Assembly (NCBI GenBank): GCA_019113745.1 | Contig: DXGV01000045.1 | Coordinates: 1 to 64,000, forward strand | Direction of reading: 5' to 3' | Source of the DNA: Candidatus Blautia intestinavium | GTDB taxonomy: Bacteria; Bacillota; Clostridia; Lachnospirales; Lachnospiraceae | DNA: 64,000 bases | Shown here: positions 33,578 to 42,945 of the stretch, piece by piece | Layout: each line of letters begins with the position of its first letter | Position numbering within the stretch: the stretch's first letter is position 1 | Made by a program: the position numbers and the translations under genes | Notes under the pieces: generated by a model | The model's input: the letters and a program-made list of their open reading frames with translations, nothing else | Told to the model about the DNA's origin: nothing | Database searches by the model: none

Positions 33578-34183
33578 CAGTTCATCGTCATCATGGTCTT
33601 CCGTATTCTCATGATAAGATCCTGTGATGGCTGCCGCCTGCGCAGTCTGCGGAGCAAGCTCCTGACGGTTGTGATTTACCACTTCCAGACAGCTCTGAAG
33701 AGCCTCGATAAAGCCCTTGTACTTGCCGCCGGCGTCTTCCAGCGTCTGGTTCAGGACAGAACCGATGTTGGCCATCATATCGTCTGTATAGGTGATCGCG
33801 CTTAAGCGGATGCTGTTGGCGTCCTGAGTAGCTGAGTCAAGGATCTCCTGAGCCTGCTTGTTGGCCGCGTTGATGGTGTCGTTAGCCTGGGCGTAAGCCT
33901 TCTGCATGATCTCATGCTGGGTTACAAGCTCCTGGGCCTTCGCCTGGGCGTCCGCGATAATTGCGTCCGCCTTTGACTGAGCGTCTTCCAGGATCGCGTC
34001 TTTATTGCTGATGATCTTCTGGTAACGTTTGATCTCATCAGGAGTTTTCAGACGAAGCTCTCTCAGCAATTCGTCAATTTCTTCTTTATTTACGATGATC
34101 TTTGTAGTAGACAGCGGCTGGAATTTACAGCTCTCAATAAACTCATCAATATCATCAATAATCTGTTCAATTCTGCTGCTCAT
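33554..34183 (-). CDS. DivIVA-like coiled-coil protein
   Basis: The 209-aa protein has a short N-terminal domain (about 1-50), then a long coiled coil rich in Ala, Gln and acidic residues (about 55-140; AQSKADAIIADAQAKAQELV and ATQDANSIRLSA), and an acidic end (DHDDDELLDDLEEN). The coiled part resembles stator-like or DivIVA-type proteins; often annotated simply as an ATPase-like protein in this family of bacteria, but I see no nucleotide motif. It is last in the mgsA-rsmD-coaD series. Confidence 0.8.
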   Translation of the reverse strand: MSSRIEQIIDDIDEFIESCKFQPLSTTKIIVNKEEIDELLRELRLKTPDEIKRYQKIISNKDAILEDAQSKADAIIADAQAKAQELVTQHEIMQKAYAQANDTINAANKQAQEILDSATQDANSIRLSAITYTDDMMANIGSVLNQTLEDAGGKYKGFIEALQSCLEVVNHNRQELAPQTAQAAAITGSYHENTEDHDDDELLDDLEEN

Positions 34184-34203
34184 TTTACACTCTCCTTATT
34201 TAT

Positions 34204-34689
34204 CTATCTATTCTTCTGCATTTTCATGCGCAGTACCTGAATAATCTCCGGCGGTGCAAATTTCGACAGATCCCCGTCAAAACGGGCAACCTCCTTCATG
34301 ATCGTAGAACTTACATACGCATATTCCAGGCTTGTAGTCAAAAATACGGTATCTATGTCGGGCGCCAATACGCGATTCGTCTGAGCCATCTGAAGTTCGT
34401 ACTCAAAATCTGTGACAGCACGAAGCCCCCGCACAATCACCTGAGCGCCGTTTTCCTTTGCGAAATTTACAGAAAGCCCGTCGAAGGGCTTAATTACAAC
34501 ATTCGGGATGTTTTTCGCCGCCTTCTCTAATATATTAACACGTTCTTCCACAGAAAACAACGGACTTTTTGCAGAATTATGCAAAACTCCAACTACAACT
34601 CTGTCGAAGGATACGCTCGCGCGCCGGATAATATCCAGATGGCCGTAGGTAGCCGGGTCAAAGCTGCCCGGATAGACTGCTGTTACCAT
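34204..34689 (-). CDS. coaD: Phosphopantetheine adenylyltransferase
   Basis: Fourth step of coenzyme A synthesis, adenylation of 4'-phosphopantetheine. The 161-aa product starts [20 protein letters not shown] with the nucleotidyltransferase TxxH-type motif. The C-terminal [11 protein letters not shown] segment holds the ATP-binding residues. Start 34689 has GAGAAG upstream, overlapping the rsmD stop. The rsmD-coaD pairing is very common in Firmicutes. Confidence 0.97.
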   Translation of the reverse strand: MVTAVYPGSFDPATYGHLDIIRRASVSFDRVVVGVLHNSAKSPLFSVEERVNILEKAAKNIPNVVIKPFDGLSVNFAKENGAQVIVRGLRAVTDFEYELQMAQTNRVLAPDIDTVFLTTSLEYAYVSSTIMKEVARFDGDLSKFAPPEIIQVLRMKMQKNR

Positions 34690-34697
34690 GTATCTTC

Positions 34698-35252
34698 TCA
34701 CTTTCTTTTACGCAAAAAAACATGCTTATTGGTTTTGTATTCTTTTGAACGCTCCAGCCGGTATCCAAGATCTTCCGCGTAAGAAAAATCTGTGTGAAGA
34801 TCCGCCTCAATGACGATAGTCGTGTTTTCGTCCGCCAGGGAGCTAAAGGCCAGGTATTCAAGGGCCGCTTTTTCCAGTCCCTGTCCATAGGGAGGATCCA
34901 TAAAAATACAGTCAAAAGCCGGCTCTCCCTCCAGGGAACGCAGGCCCTGAAGAACGTCCATGTTCAACAGTTTACCATCTTCTTCCAGCTTTGTAAACGA
35001 CAGATTATCACGGATACATACGCAGGCTTTGGGATTCTTCTCCACAAAAACAGCCAGCGCGGCCCCTCTGCTGAGCGCCTCTATCCCTATGGCTCCGCTT
35101 CCGCTGAACAGATCAAGAAAGCGTGCGTCCAAAAGCTCCGGCTGCAGAATATTGAACAATGTTTCTTTTATACGGTCCGTAGTCGGCCGCGTATCTTTTC
35201 CAGGAAGCGTCTTCAGAGGCAGCCTCCTGGCTTTTCCGGCAATTACTCTCAT
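34698..35252 (-). CDS. rsmD: 16S rRNA (guanine(966)-N2)-methyltransferase
   Basis: SAM-dependent methyltransferase acting on G966 of 16S rRNA. The 184-aa protein starts [13 protein letters not shown], has [13 protein letters not shown], the SAM-binding [16 protein letters not shown] and the catalytic DPPYGQG. The ATG at 35252 gives the family start; an in-frame TTG at 35270 is better placed for no clear ribosome binding site. It overlaps the end of mgsA by four bases. Confidence 0.96.
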   Translation of the reverse strand: MRVIAGKARRLPLKTLPGKDTRPTTDRIKETLFNILQPELLDARFLDLFSGSGAIGIEALSRGAALAVFVEKNPKACVCIRDNLSFTKLEEDGKLLNMDVLQGLRSLEGEPAFDCIFMDPPYGQGLEKAALEYLAFSSLADENTTIVIEADLHTDFSYAEDLGYRLERSKEYKTNKHVFLRKRK

Positions 35253-35644
35253 TTCAGGTTCAGTCTCCAATCCAGATCGCCCCGGGCAAGGCCCAGGATC
35301 AAAAGTTCGGCTGTGGCGATATTGGTAGCCACAGGTATATTATACTGATCACAGCGTTTCACGATCGCCGTGATATCAGGTTCTTTCGGATCAATCATCA
35401 GTGGATTGTAAAACAGGATCACTAGATCCAGGTTCTGGCGTTCGATCATCTCCATGAACTGCTTGTCCCCGCCAAGGCTTCCGGCAAGGAATTTGTGTAC
35501 GTGGAGATTCGTCGCTTCTTCAATTCTTCTTCCGGTGGTTCCCGTAGCATATACCTCATGCTTCGCCAGAATATTTTTATAGGCGATACAAAAATCTTCG
35601 ATAAGTACTTTCTTACTGTTATGCGCGATGATTCCTAAATTCAT
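35249..35644 (-). CDS. mgsA: Methylglyoxal synthase-like protein
   Basis: Converts dihydroxyacetone phosphate to methylglyoxal and phosphate, a bypass of lower glycolysis. The 131-aa protein has the usual length, the N-terminal LGIIAHNSKK, the catalytic Asp in LGGDKQ and the PVATNIATAEL end. The conserved FFWDPL is FYNPL here: the Asp corresponding to Asp101 of the E. coli enzyme is Asn. It is the first gene of a four-gene leftward unit with a SigA promoter. Confidence 0.85.
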   Translation of the reverse strand: MNLGIIAHNSKKVLIEDFCIAYKNILAKHEVYATGTTGRRIEEATNLHVHKFLAGSLGGDKQFMEMIERQNLDLVILFYNPLMIDPKEPDITAIVKRCDQYNIPVATNIATAELLILGLARGDLDWRLNLK

Positions 35645-35701
35645 GATCCACCTCTCCATTCTCACCCATTCTATTTATTATCACACTCTATACTCCATGA
35701 T

Positions 35702-35730
35702 ATTATAACAACTCACCAAAAAAAGCGCAA
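35702..35730 (-). promoter_or_regulatory. SigA promoter of the mgsA-rsmD-coaD unit
   Basis: TTGCGC (35730-35725) and TATAAT (35707-35702) on the minus strand with a 17-bp spacer. Confidence 0.6.
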
Positions 35731-35808
35731 TAAAATCTTAAAAAATATACAAAATTCATAGAAATTTAATAATTTCAAGTTTCTGGAAGAAAAAGAAAGA
35801 ACTTCTAG

Positions 35809-35836
35809 TGTATTATTTTTTTTATTTCACATACTA
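35809..35836 (+). promoter_or_regulatory. Possible SigG-type promoter of the SASP gene
   Basis: CATACTA at 35830-35836 matches the SigG -10 consensus (CATnnTA). TGTATT at 35809-35814 is a weaker -35 with a 15-bp spacer, shorter than usual. SASP genes are normally SigG-controlled, which supports the call. Confidence 0.4.
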
Positions 35837-35877
35837 CCAGTGTAACACCAAACAAAACAACCAAGGAGGAAATGAAT

Positions 35878-36105
35878 ATGTCAAACACAAATTCTTCTAA
35901 CAAAGCAGTTGTTCCGGAAGCAAAAAGCGCCCTGAACCGCTTTAAATATGAAGTGGCAAACGAACTGGGCGTGCCTCTTACCGACGGCTACAACGGAAAC
36001 CTTACTTCCAAACAGAACGGATCTGTCGGAGGCTATATGGTAAAAAAGATGATCGAAGCCCAGGAAAGACAGATGTCCACAGGTTCTCAGAGCGGACAGA
36101 TGTAA
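35878..36105 (+). CDS. Alpha/beta-type small acid-soluble spore protein
   Basis: Coats and protects DNA in dormant spores. The 75-aa protein has the two SASP blocks: ALNRFKYEVANELGVPL with the germination-protease site region, and LTSKQNGSVGGYMVKKMIEA. The start at 35878 is set by GGAGG eight bases upstream. This is direct evidence that the organism makes spores. Confidence 0.95.
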   Translation: MSNTNSSNKAVVPEAKSALNRFKYEVANELGVPLTDGYNGNLTSKQNGSVGGYMVKKMIEAQERQMSTGSQSGQM

Positions 36106-36145
36106 ACGCTTCCGCAAATAACCTGTAAAATCGTATTTTCAGTCT

Positions 36146-36184
36146 AAAAAAACTCAGGCATCAGAATCTGCTGCCTGAGTTTTC
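36146..36184. terminator. Bidirectional terminator after the SASP gene
   Basis: ACTCAGGCA pairs with TGCCTGAGT around an 11-base loop, with six A on the left and TTT on the right. It serves the SASP gene (plus) and the DUF6465 gene (minus). Confidence 0.85.
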
Positions 36185-36226
36185 CCGTTTCTCCCGCAAA
36201 GCGGCCCAGCCCGCCGTCCTTACGGA

Positions 36227-36670
36227 TTACAGTCCAAGAAATCCTGTAATTTCTCCGTTGATCACATAATGCGCGCCATTGTCTTCTGGTTTGATATATA
36301 CTTTCAGGTCTGTAAGCTCTTCTTCCTTTTTGCCCATCTCGTCTGTCCATATTTTTTTGATGCTTTCCACTACGTCTTTCGCATATACCTCTTTGCCCCA
36401 GAACTGTACATAAACCTCTGTATTGGCCGGAACAGCTTTCTTTACTGTTCTTCTGGCAGCCGGTTTCTTCTCAGCCGTCTTTTTTACAGCGGTCTTTTCA
36501 GCAGTTTTCCTGGCAGCTGCTGTCTTTCTGGCAGGTGTTTTTTCGGTGGTATTTTCAGCCGCTGTTTTTGCGGCTTCGGCAACAGCCTTTGCAGGAGCCT
36601 CATTTTCGATAGCTTTCTTTGCAGTTGTTGTCTTGGTTTCTGCTTTTTTTGTTGTTGTTTTTGTAGCCAT
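36227..36670 (-). CDS. DUF6465-family Lys/Ala-rich protein
   Basis: The 147-aa protein has a low-complexity histone-like first half (1-80, rich in Lys, Ala, Thr and Glu, with repeats such as AARKTAEKTAVKKTAEKK) and a compact C-terminal domain (about 85-147; TEVYVQFWGKEVYAKDVVES). The basic half may bind nucleic acid. Function unknown. The start at 36670 follows AAGGAGG; it has its own promoter. Confidence 0.8.
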   Translation of the reverse strand: MATKTTTKKAETKTTTAKKAIENEAPAKAVAEAAKTAAENTTEKTPARKTAAARKTAEKTAVKKTAEKKPAARRTVKKAVPANTEVYVQFWGKEVYAKDVVESIKKIWTDEMGKKEEELTDLKVYIKPEDNGAHYVINGEITGFLGL

Positions 36671-36713
36671 AATAGCCTCCTTACAAGGTAGAATAAAAAT
36701 TATTACGGTTACT

Positions 36714-36742
36714 AGGATACTACGTTTTCTTTTTTTTTGCAA
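36714..36742 (-). promoter_or_regulatory. Promoter of the DUF6465 gene
   Basis: TTGCAA (36742-36737) and TATCCT (36719-36714) on the minus strand, 17 bp apart. Confidence 0.55.
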
Positions 36743-36786
36743 CATTTTGTTTCACACAATAATGCTTTACCGTCAAGAAGCCGCTT

Positions 36787-38838
36787 TTATATTCCGATAT
36801 TTTCCAGCTCTTCCTTCCGGGAAGCCTCCAGAAACTTCTTCAGATTTCTGTGCTGTGTTAAGGAAAGATCCGGATCCAGCGCCAGGATCTCTCCGGCGGC
36901 TTCGCTGGCCTCTTTTAATATACCGGCGTCATTATAAATATCGCCGATCCGAAATTCCATACTTCCGCTCTGCCGGATTCCGAACAGATCTCCCGGCCCC
37001 CGCAGTTTCAGATCTTCTCCCGCAATATAAAATCCGTCGTTGGATTTATTCAGGATTTCCAGTCTCTTAGACGTGGCTTCTTCTTTATTTCCCTGGATAA
37101 AGATGCAGTAAGACTGATGTTCTCCTCTTCCCACCCGTCCTCGAAGCTGATGAAGCTGCGCAAGACCGAAGCGTTCCGCGTTTTCCACCATCATAACCGT
37201 TGCGTTGGGCACATTGACTCCCACCTCCACTACGGTAGTAGACACAAGGACCTGGATCTCTCCCCGGGCAAATTCTTCCATGATCCGGTTCTTTTCCTTT
37301 GCCTTCATTTTCCCGTGAAGATACTCTATACGGATTTCCCCGGAAAGGGCGCTTCTCAGTTTTTTCGTATAGTCTATGACGTTTTCCGCGTCCAGCCCTT
37401 CGCTTTCTTCTACCATCGGACAGATCACATATGCCTGACGTCCCTCTTTCACCTGACGTTCTATAAATGAATACGCCTTCGGACGGTAAGAAATGTCCAC
37501 CACGCAGTTTTTTATCGGAAGCCTTTGGGCAGGAAGCTCATCAATCACAGAAATATCAAGGTCGCCGTACAGAATGATCGCCAGAGTACGGGGTATGGGC
37601 GTGGCGCTCATCACCAGCACATTCGGGGGATCCCCCTTTGCTGCCAGAGCTTCTCTCTGTTTTACGCCAAATCGGTGCTGTTCGTCTGTGATCACCAGAC
37701 CAAGGCTTTTGTATTCCACCGCTTCCTGAATCAGCGCATGAGTCCCGATGACAGCGGAAACCTCGCCCCGGAGGATCTCATCATATATCTCTCTTTTTTC
37801 TTTTGCCGTATTCGATCCGGTCAGGAGCACGGCTTTTATGGAAAGCTGATGCTCCTCCGTCAGTTTTTTGAAATTCTCGTAATGCTGGCGGGCGAGAACC
37901 TCTGTAGGAACCATAAGAGCCGACTGGAATCCGTTTTCGCCTGCAAGGATCATAGCCAGAAAAGCAATGATCGTTTTACCGCTTCCCACGTCTCCCTGTA
38001 CAAGACGGGACATCAGGGCCTTTCCGGCAAGATCGCGTTCGATTTCATGCCAGGTGTTCGTCTGGGCGCCGGTAAGTCTGTAGGGAAGTTCTTCGATAAT
38101 CTGTTCTGTGGTCCATGTTTTTTTCATGGGAAAGTGATTTTCCGCTTCCTCTGTTTTTTCTTTTAAAAGCTGGACAGATAAAATAAACAGGAGAAACTCA
38201 TCAAAGACCAGCCTTCTCCTGGCCTTGAGAAGCGCTTCCATATTTTCCGGAAAGTGGATCGTGTTCAGAGCGTAATTAATATCCGCCAGCGAATACTTCT
38301 CTCTGATTTCTTCCGGGAGATATTCTGTCTGAAGAGAGCTGTCCTCAAGGATCTGGCGCGTCAGTTTTATAACCGTCTTATTGGAAAGCCCGGCTGTAAG
38401 GCGGTAAACCGGCTGCATGCTGTGAAGGATTTCCCCGTAAGCCGCCGAAGTAAAGATTTCCGGGTGTTCCATCTGAAGCTTTCCCTGCTTTTTTACCAGT
38501 CTGCCGCGGAACACAAAAACGCTTCCCCTGCGCAGAGTACTCTTCAGATAGGGGGCGTTAAACCACACTACCGGCAGACGTCCGGTGCTGTCGCTGACCG
38601 ATATGGAAATCACCTGAAGCCTTCTTACAGTATTCACATAAACGCCGGAGCATACTGCAGCGGAGACGGCCTGCACCGTCCCCTCCTTCAAATCTGCAAT
38701 ATTCTCCGGCTTTTCATAGATATCATAATTTCTGGGATAATAATGGAGCAGTTCTTCCGTATCAGTAATTCCCGCTTTCATAAGAAGCTTCTCCGTTTTT
38801 TCTCCCACACCCTTCAGGGTTCTTAAGCTTTTTCCCAT
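36787..38838 (-). CDS. recG: ATP-dependent DNA helicase RecG
   Basis: Remodels stalled forks and branched recombination intermediates. The 683-aa protein has the N-terminal wedge/OB domain (about 55-150), Walker A GDVGSGKT, the DEQH box (ITDEQHRFG), SATPIPRT and the C-terminal helicase motifs (VSTTVVEVGVNVP, QLRGRVGRG). The length is usual. It follows fakA by five bases, as in most Firmicutes. Confidence 0.97.
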   Translation of the reverse strand: MGKSLRTLKGVGEKTEKLLMKAGITDTEELLHYYPRNYDIYEKPENIADLKEGTVQAVSAAVCSGVYVNTVRRLQVISISVSDSTGRLPVVWFNAPYLKSTLRRGSVFVFRGRLVKKQGKLQMEHPEIFTSAAYGEILHSMQPVYRLTAGLSNKTVIKLTRQILEDSSLQTEYLPEEIREKYSLADINYALNTIHFPENMEALLKARRRLVFDEFLLFILSVQLLKEKTEEAENHFPMKKTWTTEQIIEELPYRLTGAQTNTWHEIERDLAGKALMSRLVQGDVGSGKTIIAFLAMILAGENGFQSALMVPTEVLARQHYENFKKLTEEHQLSIKAVLLTGSNTAKEKREIYDEILRGEVSAVIGTHALIQEAVEYKSLGLVITDEQHRFGVKQREALAAKGDPPNVLVMSATPIPRTLAIILYGDLDISVIDELPAQRLPIKNCVVDISYRPKAYSFIERQVKEGRQAYVICPMVEESEGLDAENVIDYTKKLRSALSGEIRIEYLHGKMKAKEKNRIMEEFARGEIQVLVSTTVVEVGVNVPNATVMMVENAERFGLAQLHQLRGRVGRGEHQSYCIFIQGNKEEATSKRLEILNKSNDGFYIAGEDLKLRGPGDLFGIRQSGSMEFRIGDIYNDAGILKEASEAAGEILALDPDLSLTQHRNLKKFLEASRKEELENIGI

Positions 38839-38843
38839 TTCTC

Positions 38844-40523
38844 CTACTCTACCGAAACGATATAGTAATAAATCGGCTGACCGCCCCGGCTTAACTCCAC
38901 TTCACAGTCCGGATATTTTTCCTCGACGGCGGCTGCCAGTTTCTCTGCATCCTCCTCGGGAACATCCGCCCCGTAGTAGATACTGATCACTTCCGCCTCG
39001 TCAGTCATCATCGCCTCTACGGTAGCCTTTGCCACTTCCTCACGGCCGCGTCCCACCGCAAGGATTCCCTGATCTCCGATTCCCATGATGTCGCCTTCAT
39101 GGATCTCTTTATCGTCGATCCTGGTATCGCGGACAGCGTAGGTAATCTGGCCTGTCTTTACTTTCGCGATAGCTTCCTTCATAACCTCTTCGTTTTCCTG
39201 AGGCGTTTTCTCCGGCACATAGCTGATCATCGCGGTGATTCCCTGGGGAACGGTCCTGGTTGGAATTACGATGATCTCTTTATCTTCGGTAAGATCTCTG
39301 GCCTGATTTGCGGCCAGGACAATATTTTTGTTATTCGGGAAAATATAAATAGTTTTTGCCCTTACCTTTTCGATGGCGTTCAGCATGTCTTCCGTACTGG
39401 GATTCATGGTCTGTCCGCCTTCGATCAGATAATCCACGCCAAGCTCCTTGAAAATATCTGTCAGTCCCTGACCGGCGGATACCGCTATAAATCCCGCTTC
39501 TTTCTCCGGCATTTCCTCCTGGCGGACCGCTTCCTGTTCCGCCTGCTCTTTCGCAAGTTTTTCCGCGTCTTTGATCAGTTTTTCCTGATGTTCTTCCCGC
39601 ATATTGTCAATCTTCATACGGGACAGCGCGCCGTAAGTAAGAGCACGCTCAATGGCCTGCCCCGGATGATTCGTATGCACATGCACTTTCACGATCTCCT
39701 CATCCGCAACCAGGACGATAGAATCGCCGATGGAAGTAAGGAACTCCTTGAATCTGTGCTCTTCCTCCTCCGGCATCTCCCTGTCCAGAAGAATAATAAA
39801 TTCCGTACAGTAGCCGAACTTGATGTCAGCCTCCGCCTGAGCGGATATCTTTGTCACAGAAGAGGTTCCACCTGTTTTTTCAAAGCCGGAATAATCCACT
39901 TCTTTTCCCAGATAACCGTCGATGGCGCCTCTTAGCACCTCCAGAAGTCCCTGTCCTCCGGAATCTACAACTCCGGCCTCCTTCAGAACAGGAAGCATCT
40001 CCGGCGTCCTGGCAAGGGTTTCTTCCGCATGGGCGAATACAGTCTGAAAAAAGGAAAGAAGATCATCCGCTTCTCCTGCGATCTCTTCTGCTTTCTGCGC
40101 CGCTTCCCTGGCTACTGTCAGGATCGTTCCCTCTTTCGGTTTCATAACAGCCTTATACGCTGTTTCCACCGCTTTTTCCATGGCGGCCGCTATAGCCGGG
40201 GCGTCCAGGGAAGAAGACTTTCTGACGCTTCTTGTAAAACCTCTGAGAAGCTGCGAAAGGATAACGCCGGAATTTCCTCTGGCGCCCCGCAGGGAGCCTG
40301 AGGAAATTGCTCTGGCGAGCGTCTCCATATCCGGATTATCCAGCGCGCTTACTTCAGAAGCCGCCGACATGATCGTCATCGTCATATTGGTTCCTGTATC
40401 GCCGTCCGGAACGGGAAATACATTTAACTCGTTGATCCATTCTTTTTTTGCTTCCAGGTTTTTGGCTCCGGCCAGAAACATCCTGGAAAGTATTTTGGCA
40501 TCTATGGTTTTATTGCTCACCAC
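38844..40523 (-). CDS. fakA: Fatty acid kinase subunit A (DAK2/DhaL domain)
   Basis: ATP-binding subunit of the fatty acid kinase that phosphorylates FakB-bound exogenous fatty acids. The 559-aa protein has the DhaL domain (1-210) with the metal/nucleotide motif NVFPVPDGDTGTNM and SGSLRGARGNSGVILSQ, a middle domain and a DegV-like C-terminal half. The start is GTG, with two GTG codons in succession behind AGGAGG; either may be used. No fakB is next to it. Confidence 0.93.
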   Translation of the reverse strand: MVSNKTIDAKILSRMFLAGAKNLEAKKEWINELNVFPVPDGDTGTNMTMTIMSAASEVSALDNPDMETLARAISSGSLRGARGNSGVILSQLLRGFTRSVRKSSSLDAPAIAAAMEKAVETAYKAVMKPKEGTILTVAREAAQKAEEIAGEADDLLSFFQTVFAHAEETLARTPEMLPVLKEAGVVDSGGQGLLEVLRGAIDGYLGKEVDYSGFEKTGGTSSVTKISAQAEADIKFGYCTEFIILLDREMPEEEEHRFKEFLTSIGDSIVLVADEEIVKVHVHTNHPGQAIERALTYGALSRMKIDNMREEHQEKLIKDAEKLAKEQAEQEAVRQEEMPEKEAGFIAVSAGQGLTDIFKELGVDYLIEGGQTMNPSTEDMLNAIEKVRAKTIYIFPNNKNIVLAANQARDLTEDKEIIVIPTRTVPQGITAMISYVPEKTPQENEEVMKEAIAKVKTGQITYAVRDTRIDDKEIHEGDIMGIGDQGILAVGRGREEVAKATVEAMMTDEAEVISIYYGADVPEEDAEKLAAAVEEKYPDCEVELSRGGQPIYYYIVSVE

Positions 40524-40542
40524 AAGTTCCTCCTCTACACAC

Positions 40543-40902
40543 TTAGTCTATGGCACGGACGCCTTCTACATAGATATTGATCTTCTCAATCTCCATGCCG
40601 GTAAATGCCTCTACTTTATACTTGACATTGCTGACAAGATTATCTGCGATCGTGCTGATATTGACACCGTATGCTACGATTACGTGGAAATTCAGACGGA
40701 TTTTATTTTCTTCCGTGATTGTCACGCTGATGCCGTGCTGCAGGCTGTCCTTGCGCAGCAGCTTTACCAGACCGTCTTTCATACTGACTGCCGCCATTCC
40801 GACAATACCAAAGCATTCTACCGCCACGCTTCCTGCATAAGTAGCGATTACGTCAGTATCAATGACAATCTGTCCAAGTCCGGAATCTATACGTCCATTC
40901 AT
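40543..40902 (-). CDS. Asp23/Gls24-family (YloU-like) protein
   Basis: Small envelope-stress-linked protein of 119 aa with one Asp23 domain (IATYAGSVAVECFGIVGMA; HVIVAYGVNISTIADNLV). It lies directly upstream of fakA, as yloU does in Bacillus. The molecular role is poorly known; membrane-linked relatives affect cell-wall stress. A TATAAT at 40942-40937 on the minus strand with a weak -35 is a possible promoter, back to back with that of rpmB. Confidence 0.92.
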   Translation of the reverse strand: MNGRIDSGLGQIVIDTDVIATYAGSVAVECFGIVGMAAVSMKDGLVKLLRKDSLQHGISVTITEENKIRLNFHVIVAYGVNISTIADNLVSNVKYKVEAFTGMEIEKINIYVEGVRAID

Positions 40903-40991
40903 ACAGGTACCTCCAATTTTTTAATATGTATGTATTATAACCTTTTTTTAATAAAAAAGGAATATTATTTTTACATTTTTCCTTTTTTTGC

Positions 40992-41020
40992 TTGCAAAAG
41001 GGAATTTCATCTGTTAAAAT
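40992..41020 (+). promoter_or_regulatory. SigA promoter of rpmB
   Basis: TTGCAA at 40992-40997 and TAAAAT at 41015-41020, 17 bp apart. Confidence 0.7.
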
Positions 41021-41057
41021 AAAACCTGTTGAAAAAAAGCGTCAAGGAGGTGCTATC

Positions 41058-41246
41058 ATGGCTAAGTGCGCAATTTGCGAAAAAGGTGCTCATTTCGGAA
41101 ATAATGTAAGTCATTCCCATAGAAGATCCAATAAAATGTGGAAATCCAATGTAAAGTCTGTTAAGGTTAAGACAGCTAACGGCGGAGCCAAGAAGATGTA
41201 TGTCTGCACTTCTTGTCTGAGATCCGGCAAAGTAGAAAGAGCATAA
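41058..41246 (+). CDS. rpmB: 50S ribosomal protein L28
   Basis: Large-subunit protein of 62 aa with four cysteines in two pairs (CAIC near the N-terminus; CTSC near the C-terminus), the zinc-binding form. The HSHRRSNKMW block is typical. ATG at 41058 follows AAGGAGG. Monocistronic between its promoter and a strong terminator. Confidence 0.97.
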   Translation: MAKCAICEKGAHFGNNVSHSHRRSNKMWKSNVKSVKVKTANGGAKKMYVCTSCLRSGKVERA

Positions 41247-41258
41247 AGAAAAGAGAGA

Positions 41259-41290
41259 TCCCCCACGCAGGTGCGAGGGGGAATTTTTTT
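41259..41290 (+). terminator. Intrinsic terminator of rpmB
   Basis: TCCCCC-A-CGCA pairs with TGCG-A-GGGGGA around a GG loop, followed by seven T. Confidence 0.88.
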
Positions 41291-41361
41291 GACCTTTTTT
41301 GCGCCGCAGATTTTTTCGTACTTTGTACTCTCAAAATCCCGACGCATATGTACACAGGATC

Positions 41362-42789
41362 CTACACCCGGGTTCCCAGATAATAAAATCCTCTGCATTC
41401 ATCCAGTCTTACCTTCACATACTTTCCAAGAAGACTTTCGTCCGCCGGGAAATGCACCAGAAGATTATACTGCGTTCTTCCGGTAAAGATTCCTTTCTCC
41501 TTACTCTCCTCCTCAACAAGAACCTCCTGGACTGTGCCTGTGAAACGCGAGGAACGCTCTCTTCCTTTTTTCTGTACAAGAGCAAGAAGACGGTTAAACC
41601 TCTCTTTCGCCACTTCTTCCGGCACCTGGTTTTCCATTTTTGCCGCGGGGGTTCCGGTTCTTTTTGAATACAGGAATGTAAAAGCGGTATCATAGCCGGC
41701 CTTCTCTACCACATCCAGAGTCTCTTCAAAATCTTCTTCCGTTTCTCCCGGGAATCCTACGATAATGTCCGTTGTGAGAGAAATATCCGGGATCGCTTTC
41801 CGGATCTTTTCTACCAGAGAGAGATATTTTTCTTTGTCATAACGGCGGTTCATCTCTTTCAGGATACGGCTGCTTCCGGACTGGAGAGGCAGGTGAAGGT
41901 GATGGCAGATCTTCCTGCTTTCTGCCATAGTCTCAATCAGCTCGTCCGAGAGGTCCTTGGGATGAGAAGTCATAAAACGGATCCTTTTCAGTCCCTCAAC
42001 AGGCTCCAGCATTTTAAGAAGCCGGGCGAAAGTCATAGGCTCCTTAAGTGTTTTTCCATATGAGTTTACATTCTGTCCCAGCAGCATCACTTCCGAAACG
42101 CCGTCGGACACAAGCCTCTCCACTTCTCTTACGATAGCCTCCGGCTCCCGACTTCTTTCCCGTCCGCGCACATAGGGCACAATACAGTAGCTGCAGAAAT
42201 TATTGCAGCCGAACATGATGTTGACGCCGGATTTAAAAGTATAATTCCTCTCCGTGGGAAGGTCCTCCACAATCTGATCTGTTCCCTCCCAGATATCTAT
42301 AATCTGCATGTCAGAAAGAAGCATTTCATAAAAAAGTTCCGCGAATTTGAAAATATTATGGGTGCCGAACACAAGATTCACAAAAGGATAGGATTTCTTT
42401 ATCTTCTCCACCACATGGGCTTCCTGCATCATACATCCAAAAAGGATAATTTTCATATCCGGGTTTTGGTCTTTCAGGCTGTGAAGATGTCCCAGACGGC
42501 CGTACACTTTGAGATTTGCGTTTTCCCTCACTGTACATGTATTATAAATTACAACATCCGCCTCTTCGTTTTCCTGTCTGTGGTATCCGATCTCATCCAT
42601 GATCCCCGCCACTGCCTCGGACTGTTTTTCATTCATCTGACAGCCGAAGGTGGTAAGGCAATAGGTTAAGGGCCGTCCCAGAGCGCGGCTTTTTTGCTCT
42701 GTCAGAGCCCCGGCAAGGCTGATAAAAGAACGCTGCCGGGCTGTTTCATCTATATCCGTACCGTTTTCTCTATATTTTTCATTTATCAT
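41362..42789 (-). CDS. miaB: tRNA-2-methylthio-N6-dimethylallyladenosine synthase
   Basis: Adds a methylthio group at A37 of tRNAs reading UNN codons. The 475-aa protein has the UPF0004 domain with three cysteines (TFGCQMN, NTCTVR, FGCMMQ), the radical SAM motif CNNFCSYC and a C-terminal TRAM domain (about 400-470). An N-terminal extension of about 45 residues precedes the usual start, normal in Clostridia. The ATG follows AAGGAG. Confidence 0.96.
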   Translation of the reverse strand: MINEKYRENGTDIDETARQRSFISLAGALTEQKSRALGRPLTYCLTTFGCQMNEKQSEAVAGIMDEIGYHRQENEEADVVIYNTCTVRENANLKVYGRLGHLHSLKDQNPDMKIILFGCMMQEAHVVEKIKKSYPFVNLVFGTHNIFKFAELFYEMLLSDMQIIDIWEGTDQIVEDLPTERNYTFKSGVNIMFGCNNFCSYCIVPYVRGRERSREPEAIVREVERLVSDGVSEVMLLGQNVNSYGKTLKEPMTFARLLKMLEPVEGLKRIRFMTSHPKDLSDELIETMAESRKICHHLHLPLQSGSSRILKEMNRRYDKEKYLSLVEKIRKAIPDISLTTDIIVGFPGETEEDFEETLDVVEKAGYDTAFTFLYSKRTGTPAAKMENQVPEEVAKERFNRLLALVQKKGRERSSRFTGTVQEVLVEEESKEKGIFTGRTQYNLLVHFPADESLLGKYVKVRLDECRGFYYLGTRV

Positions 42790-42945
42790 AAATACGTGAT
42801 CTCCTTATCAACTTTCGTAACTTCTGATTCATTTACTGGTCTTTTTCCAATGTACCGCCTGTATCTTTAAGGCAAAAGGCGGCTGTGGCTGCGTACAGCT
42901 TTATATCATACAGGAATTTCTCCTTCCTGTCAAAGAATAAATGCT

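Noticed and set aside
36227-36670. Histone H1-like DNA-binding protein
   Set aside because: The Lys/Ala repeats resemble H1-like proteins, but the folded C-terminal domain fits DUF6465, so no DNA-binding function is claimed.
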